Assembly: GCF_048569485.1 (NCBI RefSeq)
Contig: NC_134361.1
Coordinates: forward strand, 166,449,758-166,513,757
DNA: 64,000 nt
Reading direction: 5' to 3'
From: Anomaloglossus baeobatrachus
Taxonomy: Eukaryota; Chordata; Amphibia; Anura; Aromobatidae
The notes under the pieces were generated by a model. It saw only the letters and a program-made list of their open reading frames with translations, was not told the origin of the DNA and made no database searches. Shown here in pieces: positions 42,884 to 54,305 of this stretch (the stretch's first letter is position 1; each line of letters begins with the position of its first letter). The position numbers were made by a program, and so were the translations under genes.

Positions 42884-44942
42884 CATTTCTCAACCCCAAG
42901 TTTTTGTTCCCCTCATCTCCCAACATTTCTGGCCTTGTTAACCCCTTACGTTTTTTCGCTTTTCCTCTCCTACTTATTCCAAAAGCCATAACGTTTTTTT
43001 ATTTTTTCGGCAATATAGCTATGTTTGGGCTTGCTTTTTGAGGGAAAACTTGACCTTAATACTAATAATTTATAAATTTATTCATTTATATAGCGCTATT
43101 AATTCCACAGCACTTTACATACATCAGAAACACTGTCCCCATTGGGGCTCACAATCTAGAGTCCCTATCTGTATGTCTTTGGAGTAGGGGGGGAAACCGG
43201 AGTGCCCAGAGGAAACCCACGCAAACACAGGGAGAACATACAAACTCCTCGCAGATAGTGTCCTTGGTGGGTTTTCAACCCAGGACCCCAGTGCTGCAAG
43301 ACTGCAGTGCTAACCACTGAGCCACCGTGCTGCCCGTGACTGACATCATTGATTTTACATTTTTTTTTATTTTATAAAGTAGTGGAAAATGGTAAAAAAA
43401 AATTCCAAGTTCGGTGAAATTGCTAACAAAGTGCAAGTCCGCATTGTTTTGGGTTTTTTTACTTTCCATGTTCACCATATGGTAAATCAGACTTTGCTCA
43501 TTCTTAGATACCAAACATGTATATTTTTTTTTTTTATTTAAATGGTCAAAATAACTTCAGAAATATGTAAAAAATAAATAAATTTAACTTTTCGCGATAT
43601 TTTCCAGGACCGTAATGTTTTTATTTTTATTTATTTTTTATTTTTTAGGGATCTGGGACTATGGGAAGGCTTATTTTTTGGGCCCTGAGCTGACTTTTTA
43701 CTGATAAAACCGAGGGTAGATATGTGTTTTATTACAATTTAGGCTATGTGCACACGTAAAGTATTTTGTGCAGCTCCACTTCTGCATCTTTTTGCAGGAA
43801 AACACGTTTTTGTACAAGGTTGTGCACTACATCGGATTCCCTGGACTATGTCAGATTCCCTGGACTACGTCAGACCTGCCTGGGTTTTTATTTTAAATAT
43901 ATTGGTGAACCAGGGAAAGAGTTGGAGAGTGGGGTTTTTCAAATAAACTATTTGTGTGTGTTTTTTCTTTTTACTTATCGGGTTAATAATGGGGGTGATT
44001 GATTGACGCCTCTTCATTAATAACTCCTAGACTTGATGACAGCTGACATTACAAAGCTGACATCAACCCCAAAAATATATTACCCTGATAGCCACCGCAC
44101 CACGGCAATCGAGAAGAGTCAAGCAAAGCTCCAGAATTGGCGCATCTAATGTGGTGCAGAAATTCTGGAGTGGCTGCGGGCTGCTATTTTAGGTTGGGAA
44201 GGGCCAAATAACCATGGGCCTTCGCAGCCTGATAATATCAGCCCCCTGCTTTCTGCTTTACCTTGACTGATTATCAAAAATAGGGGGAATCCCACGTAAT
44301 ATTTTAAAATTATTTATTTATTTATTAGGTTAAACAAGACTAAAAACATTGTTTAGTGCCACGTGAAAGGCTCTAAATGGTGCAAATGTATAATATGTAG
44401 GGGGGTTGTGACATTATATATCTGTAGGATAGCAATCTATTTTGTCTAAAATATTTCTATCATCTATCTAGCTTTATCTTTTATATTTTTATTTTATATT
44501 TGTACATGTGTTTTTTGTGTATTTTTAGATGTTGAATTCTTTGCTTTTGACAAAATTCTGTTTTCTCTGCTGTCTTTATTTCAACAAACTTTATTATTAA
44601 GACAAAAACACGTCAAAACTGCATCAAAACACATGTAACAAAAATGCAAGGCAAAAGCGCAAATAAACTAAGGTACTGAATTGGTGCAGAAATTCTGCAG
44701 TGTCAAAAACTCAACAAACACTAGTCATGGGAACCCTGGGGTATGTGCACACATTAGTATTTGGTGCAGTCATTTCTGCACCATTTCTGCATTTCTTGGC
44801 AGGAAAAACGCAGCAGAAAAAAAACCCGTTTCCGATACGTTTTTCTGGTGTTTTTGGACAGCAATTGCTATAGAGATAGATAATAGATATAGAAAAGACA
44901 ATACACGGACAAATAAACATATAATTGCACAACCTCCAGACA
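42884..44942. other. Unit-2 spacer between U6 and Helitron
   Basis: Resumes CGCATTTCTCAACCCCAAG after the LTR element. Matches 6317-8361 and, for its first part, 52255-53287. Apart from the SINE listed separately it holds no gene. Confidence 0.7.
43078..43335 (-). mobile_element. tRNA-derived SINE, unit 2
   Basis: Same insertion as 6488-6747, with the A-box-like TGGCTCAGTGG on the minus strand and the GCGCTATATAAA tail. Confidence 0.75.
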
Positions 44943-46300
44943 TCTAATATATAAAGCTGAATGTGTGTATGTATGTGAGTGTGTATGTCCGGGATTGGCA
45001 TCTGCACCGTTGCAGATACAGTCATAAAATTTTGAACACTCACACGTCTGGACCCCGAGAGTGTCATAGGCTATGTTGTGAGGCGAAATTTTAACCCCGC
45101 GCGTTCCAATTTACCAATCAATTTTGCCCTTAACTACATAATGGGGAAAAAGTGAAACGAAAAGTGTATCCGCACCGTCGCATTTACAATCACAAAATTT
45201 TGCACAGACACCTCATGTGACCCAGGGAACGTCGTAGACTATGTTTTGACAGGAAAATCTAACCCCGCGCTTTACAGTTACTCTCTGAAAAACATGCCTT
45301 CATTAAAGTAAATGGAGCCTGGAACTTCAGGTTATTAGTAGCAGCTTTGAGTGGTTGCTACAGGAACAAAAGACATCCATAGTATAAGAAGCGTATATGT
45401 GAGATAATAAGATGTCAGTGGGGAGATGGATAGAGAGAGACAGACAGAGAGAGAATCAGACAGATACAGACAGGGAAAGAGACAGAGAGATAGAGACAGA
45501 CAGGGAAAGAGACAGACAGAGACAAACGGTGAAAGAGACAGACAGAGACAGACGGGGAAAAGGAGAGACAGACCTGGAAAGAGACAGACCTGGAAAGAGA
45601 CAGGCAGATATGCAGACAGGTACAGAGACAGGAAGACAGGGAAGGAGAAGACAGCCAGAGAGACAGACAAAGATAGATGGAGAAAGACACAGACCTTGAT
45701 AGAGACAGATGGGGAAAGAGACAGAGAAATAGAGACAGACAAAGACAGGCAGACAGGGAAAGAGACAGACAGGAAAAGACACAGACAAAGAGACGGGGAG
45801 ACAGACGGGGTAAGAGACAGACCTGGGAAAGAGACAGACCTGGAAAGAGACAGATGGGGAAAGAAGCAGAGAGATAGAGACAGACAAAGAAAGAGACAGA
45901 GACAGGCAGCGAGGAAAGAGGCAGATCTGGAAAGAGGCAGACATGGAAAGAGACAGACCTGGAAAGAGACAGACCTGGAAAGAGACAGACCTGGAAAGAG
46001 ACAGACGAGGAAAGAGACAGACAGAGACAGACGGGAAAGAGACAGACGGGGAAAGAGACAGATCTGGAAAGAGACAGACGGAGCACATTACTTAGCTAAT
46101 TTAGTTAAATCTGTGTGGAATATCTGTGGTGTTGAAATATATGTTCTGAAATGCTTCTATTAGCTTAGTTTTTGCCTTTTAATAATTACATTTCTATCTA
46201 TTTGTTTTGTTGTTTGTGTTTGCAGAATACATTTTTGTTAATGCATTCTATTTTGTTAACAGCAGTTATTAACACGGGCGAAGCCGGGTAGTACAGCTAG
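44943..46300 (+). mobile_element. Non-autonomous Helitron, unit 2 (uninterrupted, 1358 bp)
   Basis: TCTAATATATAAAGCTGAAT start after an A; CTAG end before a T; 3' hairpin around CGGGCGAAGCCGGG. No coding domain. It is the reference copy for the split Helitron of unit 1. Confidence 0.9.
45420..46083. repeat. GACA/GAAAGAGACAG microsatellite in the unit-2 Helitron
   Basis: Imperfect AGAGACAGAC and CTGGAAAGAGACAG units. The Penelope insertion point of unit 1 corresponds to about 45600 here. Confidence 0.92.
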
Positions 46301-47202
46301 TATAATAATAAAATTGTAACCTGTGGAGCTTATTGGACAACTTTTTATGATTAAATAAATAAATGGGGGAAAAAAACAGCGTGGGGTGCCCCTTATTTTT
46401 GATAACCAGCAAGGGCAAAGCAGACAGCTGGAGGCTGTTATTATGAGGCTGGAAAGGCCCATGATTATTGGCTCCTTCTTAGACTAAAAGTAACAGCCCG
46501 CAGCCACCCCAGAAGTGGCACATCACATTAGATGCACCAGTTCTGGCTCTTTGCCTCAGCTCTTCCTGATTACCCTGGTGCGGTACAGGCCAATAACCAT
46601 GGGCCTTCCCAGACGAAAAATAGCAGCACTCAACCACCCCAGAAGAGGCGCATCACATTAGATGCGCCAATTCTAGCGCTTTGCATGGTTCTTCCCTGGC
46701 GTGGTGGCAATCAGGGTAATGGTAGTTAGGGTTAATGGCACCTGTGTAGTGTTAGCTGGCATCAAGCCCAGGGATTAGTAACGGAAAAGTATCTATCAGA
46801 CATCGCCATTACGAACCCAGTAATAAAAAAAAATACACACGTAAAAAATACTTTATTAAAATAAACACTTTCCATCATTCAATACTTTACTAAAGAAAAA
46901 AAAAAACAGCAGGACCACCGTAGTCCAAGGAATCTGCCATATTCCACAAATGGAAGCCTGAAAACATAAACATAGAGAAATAAAAACAAGACACAGTCCT
47001 TTGTTCACCAATTTATTAAAATGCAAAGTTCCCACCAAAGTCTGACATAGTCCAGTGCTTCCCAGGACGTTTCTCCACAATAAAAGACTATGGAGGCTCA
47101 GAATAAGGCTCAGAATGAGGCTCAGAACGAGACTCCATAGAATTTGAGAAGCAGCCGCTCCCGCCTCTTGCCGCGCACAGCGAAACCCGGCAATTCTGAT
47201 GA
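46301..47202. other. Spacer after the Helitron, unit 2
   Basis: Near-identical to 28622-29521. No gene. Confidence 0.65.
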
Positions 47203-47645
47203 ATGGTAATGTCAGGAACGTCACTTATATGCAGTTGTATACCTTCTATGTCCCCCAAAATGTACTCGTGCCCCTTTTCGTGTTCCTACACAATAGCAAT
47301 GTCCCTTTTTGAACACAGTCAACTTGGAATTGTTTCGCCTTTGTGTTCCTACACAGTAAAAATGCCCTGTGTGTGCCCTACACAATAATAGTTCTTCTCT
47401 TAGGGCTGTACAATTATACTACACCCTATGTGCCCCCTTTAGTCCCCAATACTGTTGTAATGTCCCCGAATGTTTACCCACACAATAATAATGGCCCTTT
47501 TTTCAGCCACATTAATTGGTATTGTTTGTCCTTTGTGCTCCTACAAAGTAAAAATTACCTCTCTGTGCCCCTATACAAATGTAATGTCCCCTTCCATCCC
47601 CCAACACAGTAGTAATGTCCCTCTTAGTTTCCCTCTTATACTACA
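47203..47645. repeat. Decayed minisatellite, unit 2
   Basis: Counterpart of 29522-29965. Confidence 0.6.
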
Positions 47646-47709
47646 AAATCTATCACAGGCAAAAGCTGCCCCCTCACTTCCTCCCAGCATGCTCTGCAGT
47701 GTGGATCTA

Positions 47710-47899
47710 ATTTGCATATTGAATTATTGCACCATAACTCTTATTTTTTCCCTAATTAGCTTTTTACAGTTTGATTTCTTCATTAATAGGATATTACCTA
47801 AAATCTTTCAGAATTTACTGTAAAAAAATAAATAAATTAAAAAAATAAATAAAATGATGTCCATAAGTTAAAATATCCCATTTTTTAGGCCTATATATA
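47710..47899 (+). promoter_or_regulatory. U6-type promoter of the U6-like locus, unit 2
   Basis: Octamer ATTTGCAT at 47710-47717 (-213), PSE candidate TCCATAAGTTAAAATAT at 47860-47876 (-63), TATATATA at 47892-47899 (-31). Confidence 0.75.
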
Positions 47900-47922
47900 G
47901 CGGTCAGGTCCAATATCAGTTT

Positions 47923-48051
47923 GAGCTTGGTTTGGCAGCACATATACTTTGCTTTTGGCAGCACATTTACTAAACTTGGTACGATACAAAGAATATCAGC
48001 ATGGCCCCTGCGCAAGGATGACACGCAAATTCGAGAAGCGTTCCATATTTT
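47923..48051 (+). pseudogene. U6 snRNA-like gene with duplicated 5' stem-loop (unit 2)
   Basis: Same architecture as 30246-30374: TTGGCAGCACAT twice, then a U6 body ending GCGTTCCATATTTT. ACAGAGA reads ACAAAGA, as in unit 1, so that change predates the array duplication. It also has private changes (GAATATCAGC, TTCGAGAAGCG). Probably a pseudogene. Confidence 0.85.
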
Positions 48052-48792
48052 GACGCATTTATTAACCCAAATGTATTTTGTTTTCGTCAATTTTTGATGT
48101 AAGAACATTTCTGGCCTTGTTAACCCCTTCAAGCCATGGCCATTTTGCTTTATTTCCTTTTCGTTTTTCGTCCTCTTCTTCCAAAAGCCCTAACGTATTG
48201 ATTTTTCCACGTGAGGGCCGTGTGTTGTACTTTTGAATGACATCACTCATTTTTTACATATAATGTACTGGAAAATGGGGAAAAAAAAATCCAAAAGTGG
48301 AGAAATTGTAATTTAAAAATGAAATTCCACAATGTAGGGGTTTTTTTGCTTTTTTTCTGTCACCACGTTTACAATTTGGTAAAAGTTACCCGGCATTATG
48401 ATGCCTCAGGCCGGTGCGAGTTCGTAGATACAAAACATGTATACTTTTACTTTTATCTAAAGGGTGAAGAAAAAGCAGAAGTTTGTCCAAAAAAAGAATA
48501 GCGCCTTGTCGCCATGTTCGGAGACCTGTAGCATTCTCATTGTTCGGGATCTGGGGCTCAGTGACGGCTTTTTTTTTTGCGTTTTGAGCTGATGTTTTTA
48601 ATTATACCATATTTGTATATGATGATTTGATCGCCTGTTATTGCATTTTAGTGCCATGTTGCGATGACCGAAAACCATAATTTTGTCATCTGGAATATTT
48701 TTTCTCGCTACACCTTGTACTAATCAGATTAATTGCTTTTATATTTTTATAGCCCAGGCATTTCTGAACTCAGCAATACCAAATATGTGTAT
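48052..48792. other. AT-rich spacer after the U6-like locus, unit 2
   Basis: Near copy of 30375-31118. No gene. Confidence 0.6.
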
Positions 48793-49900
48793 TGTCACAC
48801 CCCGGGGCAGCCGAGCTGCTCGGATCCGGGCAATCCGTGGCTCGAGGGGTCCCAGATCCAGGGGCACGTCGATCAGTTTTTAAATAAAATGGGAAAAATA
48901 ATAAAAATAGTCCGACTACGCCACACGCGGTGCGCGGCCAGGGATGTCATCTGCCGATCTTACCTGGGGGTGATGGATGGGGCAGCGTGGATGGTGAAGC
49001 CCTACGTGAGCAGGGCTTTTCCCCAGGGGTAGGTAGGGGTTAATGTGGAGGTGCAGTGAAATACCTCAGTCCAGACAGGGGAGTGCAGTTTGGTCGCTTT
49101 ACTTACAGCTGGGTTCGGAATCTGGGGACGTGCTGGATCCCAGGTGCGCCCGAGTCCTGTGTCCCTGTGCCAGCTGACCTGGTGCCACTCGCCCACCGAT
49201 GCACTTGTGTGTGTGTGTGGGTCCTCCCTGGCGTGGAGCACTTGGAGGTCCTCCTGGTGTCTGGGTCCTGCCGCAGGCAGTTTGGACTATTTAAGGGAAT
49301 ATGTCCCGGTCCTCCCTTTGCTGCTTATGCCTCGGATGTTAATGGTGGCAGATGAGTCCTGGAAACCCACCCACCTGGCAGAGTTAATAAACGGCTTGAA
49401 GTCCCGGTCTGTTCTCGGATCTGCACCCCGTGCGTGCAAAGTACTAGGAGCCCTGGATTTCCACTCCCACAGCATTTCACTGTCCCTGGAGCTTGACCTC
49501 TCGTTCTCCAGATACTTTCTCCCCTGAGTGCCTGCTGTTTCTACTCAGGTCTTGGCGGGGTCTTTGCTACTTTCACTGTGTCTCAAGATTCCTTTGTCTG
49601 TCTTGACACCTTTACTGACAACTCATTCTCCTCCTTGCGACTGCTCACTTTCACTCTCTCCAGCCAGCTAACTGACTTCTCCCACACTCCCCAGGCCATC
49701 CACTCCTCCCCCAGGTCTGATCTCTCCCTACCCAGTTGTCTGCCTGTTAGCTCACAGTGCCCAGCCCTGTCACTTGGTTCTATGGGAGTCTCCCGCCCTG
49801 GTTTTGGAGTGTATGTGTCCTGGTGTGCTGGTGTGTGTGTACTGACTGGCACAGTTATGTAGGACTCGAGCTGTTGCAGTGATGTTACCTTGTTTTGTGA
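48793..49900. repeat. LTR-like block, long version (unit 2)
   Basis: Starts TGTCACACCCCGGGGCAGCC. It carries a segment (about 49092-49613) that unit 1 lacks, bounded by TTT on both sides. The downstream limit is uncertain. Possibly a solo LTR of an old element; no coding domain. Confidence 0.4.
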
Positions 49901-50945
49901 CACCTGGTTACCTCAGGGACGTCTCAATTTTATGTTTTGTTTTTTAGTTTTTCAATTGTTTTACTTTCAATGAGGCAAAAGGGGGGTGATTTGAGCTTTA
50001 GCTTTTATTTTTTCATATTTTACATAATTATTTATTTCTTTAATTTTTTTTACTGATTTTACTAGTTGCCCTAGAGGACTTTATGACTGTACACTGCGAT
50101 GGCTTTTCCTGTTCAGAGCGATGCTGCAGCATCGCACTGATCAGGAGAAATGCTGGTCTCCTGAGAGTGCTGGCGCTCTGTTGACTCTCACAGGAAGTGA
50201 TTCATGACAGCATCAGGAGTAATAATCTGACCCCGAGCTGTCATGGAAATACAACGGCGCCCCGTGATCGCATCACGGGGCCACCGACGGTGGCGGGAGC
50301 AGAGTTTGACAGTGTGATCTAAAGAGTTAACACACGCACGTCTGCTGATCAGATCCGCCGGAGCCCATGGTAACCGCAGGGACACGACCAATGGCGTACT
50401 AGTGACGGGGTTAAATAAATAAATAAATAAATTACCGTCGTTAATTAAAAAACTTGCATGGGTTCCATGCTATGTTTGGTAACCAGCCAAGGAAAAGCAG
50501 ACAGCTAGGGCCTGATAGGCTGGGAAGTTCCATGGTTATTGGCTCGTCCAAGCCTAAAACTAGCAGCCTGCAGCTGCGGGAGAAGTGAAGCATCACACTA
50601 GATGCTCTAATTCTGACGCTTTGCCCGCCTCTTCCTGATTGCCATGGTGCAGTTGCAATCAGAGTAATGGTAGCTGGGGTTGACGTCAGCTGTGTAATGT
50701 CAGCTGGCAGCAAGCCCATGGGATAGTAATGGAGAGGCGTCTATCAGGCACCCCTATTAATAACCCAGTAATAAAAAAAGACAACATACACAATTTAACA
50801 AAATGATTTATTAAAATAAACACTTTCCATCATTCACTACTTTATTAAAACAAACAAAAAAAAATAGCAGGACCGCCGTAGTCCAAGAAATCCGCCATAG
50901 TCCACAAATGGGAACCTGAGAAAGATAAACAGAGAAAATAAAAAC
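49901..50945. other. Spacer before the unit-3 minisatellite
   Basis: Near copy of 31721-32760, including the CGCCCCGTGATCGCATCACGGGG hairpin. No gene. Confidence 0.6.
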
Positions 50946-51905
50946 AAGAGACTGTCCCCTGTGAGCCACTGTATAGTATTAGTAGCCCCATGTACAAAAG
51001 TAATGCTTATCAATGAGCCCCTCTACAGTAGTAATGACCTGATGTACAGTAGTAATGCCCCCTGTGTTCCCCAGTACATGAGTAATGCCTCCTGTACAGT
51101 AATAATGCCCTCTGTGAGCCCCTGTACAATTATAATGCCCCTGTACAGCAGTAATGTCCCATTGTACAGTAGCAATACTCTCTGTGAGCTCCTGTACACT
51201 AGTAATGCCCCCATGTACAGCAGTAATGCCCTCATTCACAATAGTAATGCCCCCTGTACAACAGTAGTGCCCCCTTGTGCAGTAGTAATGCCCCATGATC
51301 AGTAGTAATGCCCACTTGTGACCCCATGTACAGTAGTAATGCCCCCTGTACAGTAGAAATGCCCCCTGCACAGTAGTAATGCCCCCTGTACAGTAGTTAT
51401 GCCCCCTGCACAGTAGTAATGCCCCCTGCACACTAGTAATGCCCCCTGTACAGTAGTAATGCCCCCTGTACAGTAGCAATGCCCCCTGTACAGTAGTAAT
51501 GCCCCCTGTACAGTAGTTATGCCCCCTGGACAGTAGTAATGCCCCCTGTAGAATAGCAATGCCCCCAAGATCAGTAGTAATGCCCACCTTTGACCCCATG
51601 TACAGTAGTAATGCTCCGTTGTGCAGTAGTAATTTCCCCTGTGAGCCCCACTACAGTAATAATGCCCCCCTGTACAGTAGTATTGCCCAACTGTCACCCC
51701 CATGTACAAAAATAATGCCCCCTCGTACAGTAGTATTGCCGCCTGTGAGGAGCCTCTGTACAATACTAATACCTCCTGTACAGTAGTAATGCCTCTTGTG
51801 AGCCCCTGTAAAATTGGAATGCCCCCTGTGCAGTAGTAATGCCCCATGTACCTTAGTAATTCCCCCGTGTGGCCCTGTACAATAGTAATGCCCGTTGTAC
51901 AGTAG
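50946..51905. repeat. 20-bp minisatellite upstream of U6, unit 3
   Basis: Same array as 5204-6175 and 32761-34545, in a short version similar in length to unit 1. Confidence 0.9.
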
Positions 51906-51954
51906 GAAATAGGCCCCATGTTCTCCCAGGATCCTGTGCGGCGGCGCGGATCTC

Positions 51955-52121
51955 ATTTGCATATTAATTAGTGACAAATTATTACCTATTTTTTCCCTGA
52001 TTACATTTATTACACTTTAACTGCAACATTCATAGAGTGCTACCTAAAACCTTTCAGAATTAACTGATTTTAAAAATAATCTCCCTAAGTTAAAATATTT
52101 ACTTTTATAGGACTATATATA
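51955..52121 (+). promoter_or_regulatory. U6 Pol III promoter, unit 3
   Basis: Octamer ATTTGCAT at 51955-51962 (-190), PSE candidate at 52082-52098 (-63), TATATATA at 52114-52121 (-31). Identical layout to unit 2. Confidence 0.88.
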
Positions 52122-52144
52122 GCGGACACGTCAGATGGCAGTTT

Positions 52145-52250
52145 GTGCTAGCTTTGGCAGCACATATGCTGAAATTGGAACGATACAGAGAAGATTAGCA
52201 TGGCCCCTGCGCAAGGATGACACGTATAATCGTGAAGCGTTCCACATTTT
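52145..52250 (+). ncRNA. U6 snRNA gene, unit 3
   Basis: 106 bases, same body as the unit-2 copy with ACAGAGA and AGC intact and the TATAAT loop. Two further changes sit in the 5' stem-loop (GTGCTAGCTTTGG for GTGCTCGCTTCGG). Followed by TTTTCACGCATTTCTC, the undisturbed form of the site that the LTR element occupies in unit 2. Functional status is uncertain. Confidence 0.88.
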
Positions 52251-53287
52251 CACGCATTTCTCAACCCCAAGTTTTTGTTCCCCTCATCTCCCAACATTTC
52301 TGGCCTTGTTAACCCCTTACGTTTTTTCGCTTTTCCTCTCCTTCTTATTCCAAAAGCCATAACGTTTTTTTATTTTTTCGACAATATAGCTATGTTTGGC
52401 CTTGTTTTTTGATAGAAAAGTTGACCTTAATACTATTAATTTATAATTTTATTCTTTATATAGCGCTATTAATTCCACAGTACTTCACATACATCAGGAA
52501 CACTGTCCCCATTGGGGCTCACAATCTAGAGTCCCTATCTGTATGTCTTTGGAGTGTGGGAGGAAACCGGAGTACCCAGAGGAAACCAACGCAAACACAG
52601 GGAGAACATACAAACTCCTCGCAGATAGTGTCCTTGGTGGGTTTTGAACCCAGGACCCCAGTGCTGCAAGACTGCAGTGCTAACCACTGAGCCACCGTGC
52701 TGCCCGTGACTAACATCTTTTATTTTACTTTTTTTTTTATTTTATAAAGTAGTGGGAAATGGTAAAAAAAAAATCCAAGTTCGGTGAAACTGCTAACAAA
52801 GTGCAAGTCCGCATTGTTTTGGGGTTTTTTACTTTCCATGTTCACCATATGGTAAATCAGACTTTGTAGCGTGATTGCCCAGGTCAGTACGAGTTCTTAG
52901 ATACCAAACATGTATAATTTTTTTTTTTTTATTTAAATGGTCAAAAAAAATTCAGAAATATGTAAAAAACAAATAAATTTACCTTTTCGTGATATTTTCC
53001 AGGACCGTAATGTTTTTATTTTTTGGGGATCTGGGACTATGGGAAGGCTTATTTTTTGTGCCCTGAGCTGACTTTTTACTGATAAAACCGAGGGTAGATA
53101 TGTGTTTTATTACAATTTAGGCTATGTGCACACGTAAAGTATTTTGTGCAGCTCCACTTCTGCATCTTTTTGCAGTAAAATACGTTTTTCTGGTGTTTTT
53201 GGACTGCAATTGCTATAGAGATAGATAATAGATATAGGAAAGACAGTACACGGACAAATAAACATATAATTGCACAACCTCCAGACA
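52251..53287. other. Spacer after U6, unit 3
   Basis: Matches 42884-44942 but is shorter: it jumps near 53180 from GCATCTTTTTGCAGTAAAA to TACGTTTTTCTGGTG, skipping about 1 kb found in units 1 and 2. No gene. Confidence 0.65.
52450..52705 (-). mobile_element. tRNA-derived SINE, unit 3
   Basis: Third copy of the SINE at 6488-6747, with the same ends. Confidence 0.75.
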
Positions 53288-53660
53288 TCTAATATATAAA
53301 GCTGAATGTGTGTATGTATGTGAGTGTGTATGTCCGGGATTGGCATCTGCACCGTCGCAGATACAGTCATAAAATTTTGAACACTCACACGTCTGGACCC
53401 CGAGAGCGTCATAGGCTATGTTGTGAGGCGAAATTTTAACCCCGCGCGTTCCAATTTACCAATCAATTTTGCCCTTATCTACATAAAGGGGAAAAAGTGA
53501 AACGAAAAGTGTATCCGCACCGTCGCATTTACAATCACAAAATTTTGCACAGACACCTCATGTGACCCAGGGAACGTCGTAGACTATGTTTTGACAGGAA
53601 AATCTAACCCCGCGCTTTACAGTTACTCTCTGAAAAACATGCCTTCATTAAAGTAAATGG
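53288..53660 (+). mobile_element. 5' fragment of the Helitron, unit 3
   Basis: Starts TCTAATATATAAAGCTGAAT after an A and follows the unit-2 copy to AAAGTAAATGG, where it is cut off by a minisatellite. This is the right limit of the U6 array in the window. Confidence 0.85.
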
Positions 53661-53964
53661 AATAGGGAGCAGTATCATAGTAGTTATATTCTTGTACATA
53701 GGGGCAGTATTATTGTAGTTATATTCTTGTACATAGGGGCAGTATTATAGTAGTTATATTCTTGTACATAGGGGACAGAATTTTAGTAGTTATATTCTTG
53801 TACATTGGAGCAGTATTATAGTAGGTATATTCTTGTACACGGGGCAGTATTATAGTAATTATATTCTTGTACATAGGGGGCAGTATTATAGTAGTTATAT
53901 TCTTGTACATAGGAGCAGTATTATAGTAGGTATATTCTTGTACACGGGGCAGTATTATAATAGT
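53661..53964. repeat. Minisatellite of about 35 bp (TAGTTATATTCTTGTACATA type)
   Basis: About eight imperfect copies of TAGTTATATTCTTGTACATA plus GGGGCAGTATTATAG. Confidence 0.9.
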
Positions 53965-53966
53965 TA

Positions 53967-54305
53967 CAGTGCCTACAAGTAGTATTCAACCCCCTGCAGA
54001 TTTAGCAGGTTTACACATTCGGAATTAACTTGGCATTGTGACATTTGGACTGTAGATCAGCCTGGAAGTGTGAAATGCACTGCAGCAAAAAAGAATGTTA
54101 TTTCTTTTTTTTTTTTTTTTTTTTTAAATTGTGAAAAGTTTATTCAGAGGGTCATTTATTATTCAACCCCTCAAACCACAAGAATTCTGTTTGGTTCCCC
54201 TAAAGTATTAAGAAGTATTTCAGGCACAAAGAACAATGAGCTTCACATGTTTGGATTAATTATCTCTTTTTCCAGCCTTTTCTGACTAATTAAGACCCTC
54301 CCCAT
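53967..54305 (+). mobile_element. 5' fragment of a Tc1/mariner-type transposon
   Basis: Opens CAGTGCCTACAAGTAGTATT after a TA, as in the CAGTGCCT(T)GC...AAAGTATTC group of Tc1-like elements. It is cut after about 340 bases by the gypsy fragment. No transposase remains. Confidence 0.65.

Noticed and set aside
45335-46163. Arg/Asp/Glu-rich (plus) and Ser/Val/Leu/Cys-rich (minus) ORFs of 100-245 residues
   Set aside because: Frames of the GACA/GAAAGAGACAG microsatellite inside Helitrons; also at 12495-12762 and 27837-28420.
49092-49613. Possible intron, because the segment starts near ACTTAC (GTAAGT on the minus strand)
   Set aside because: No exon-like coding on either side and no convincing acceptor; a TTT-bounded deletion in the other unit explains the difference.
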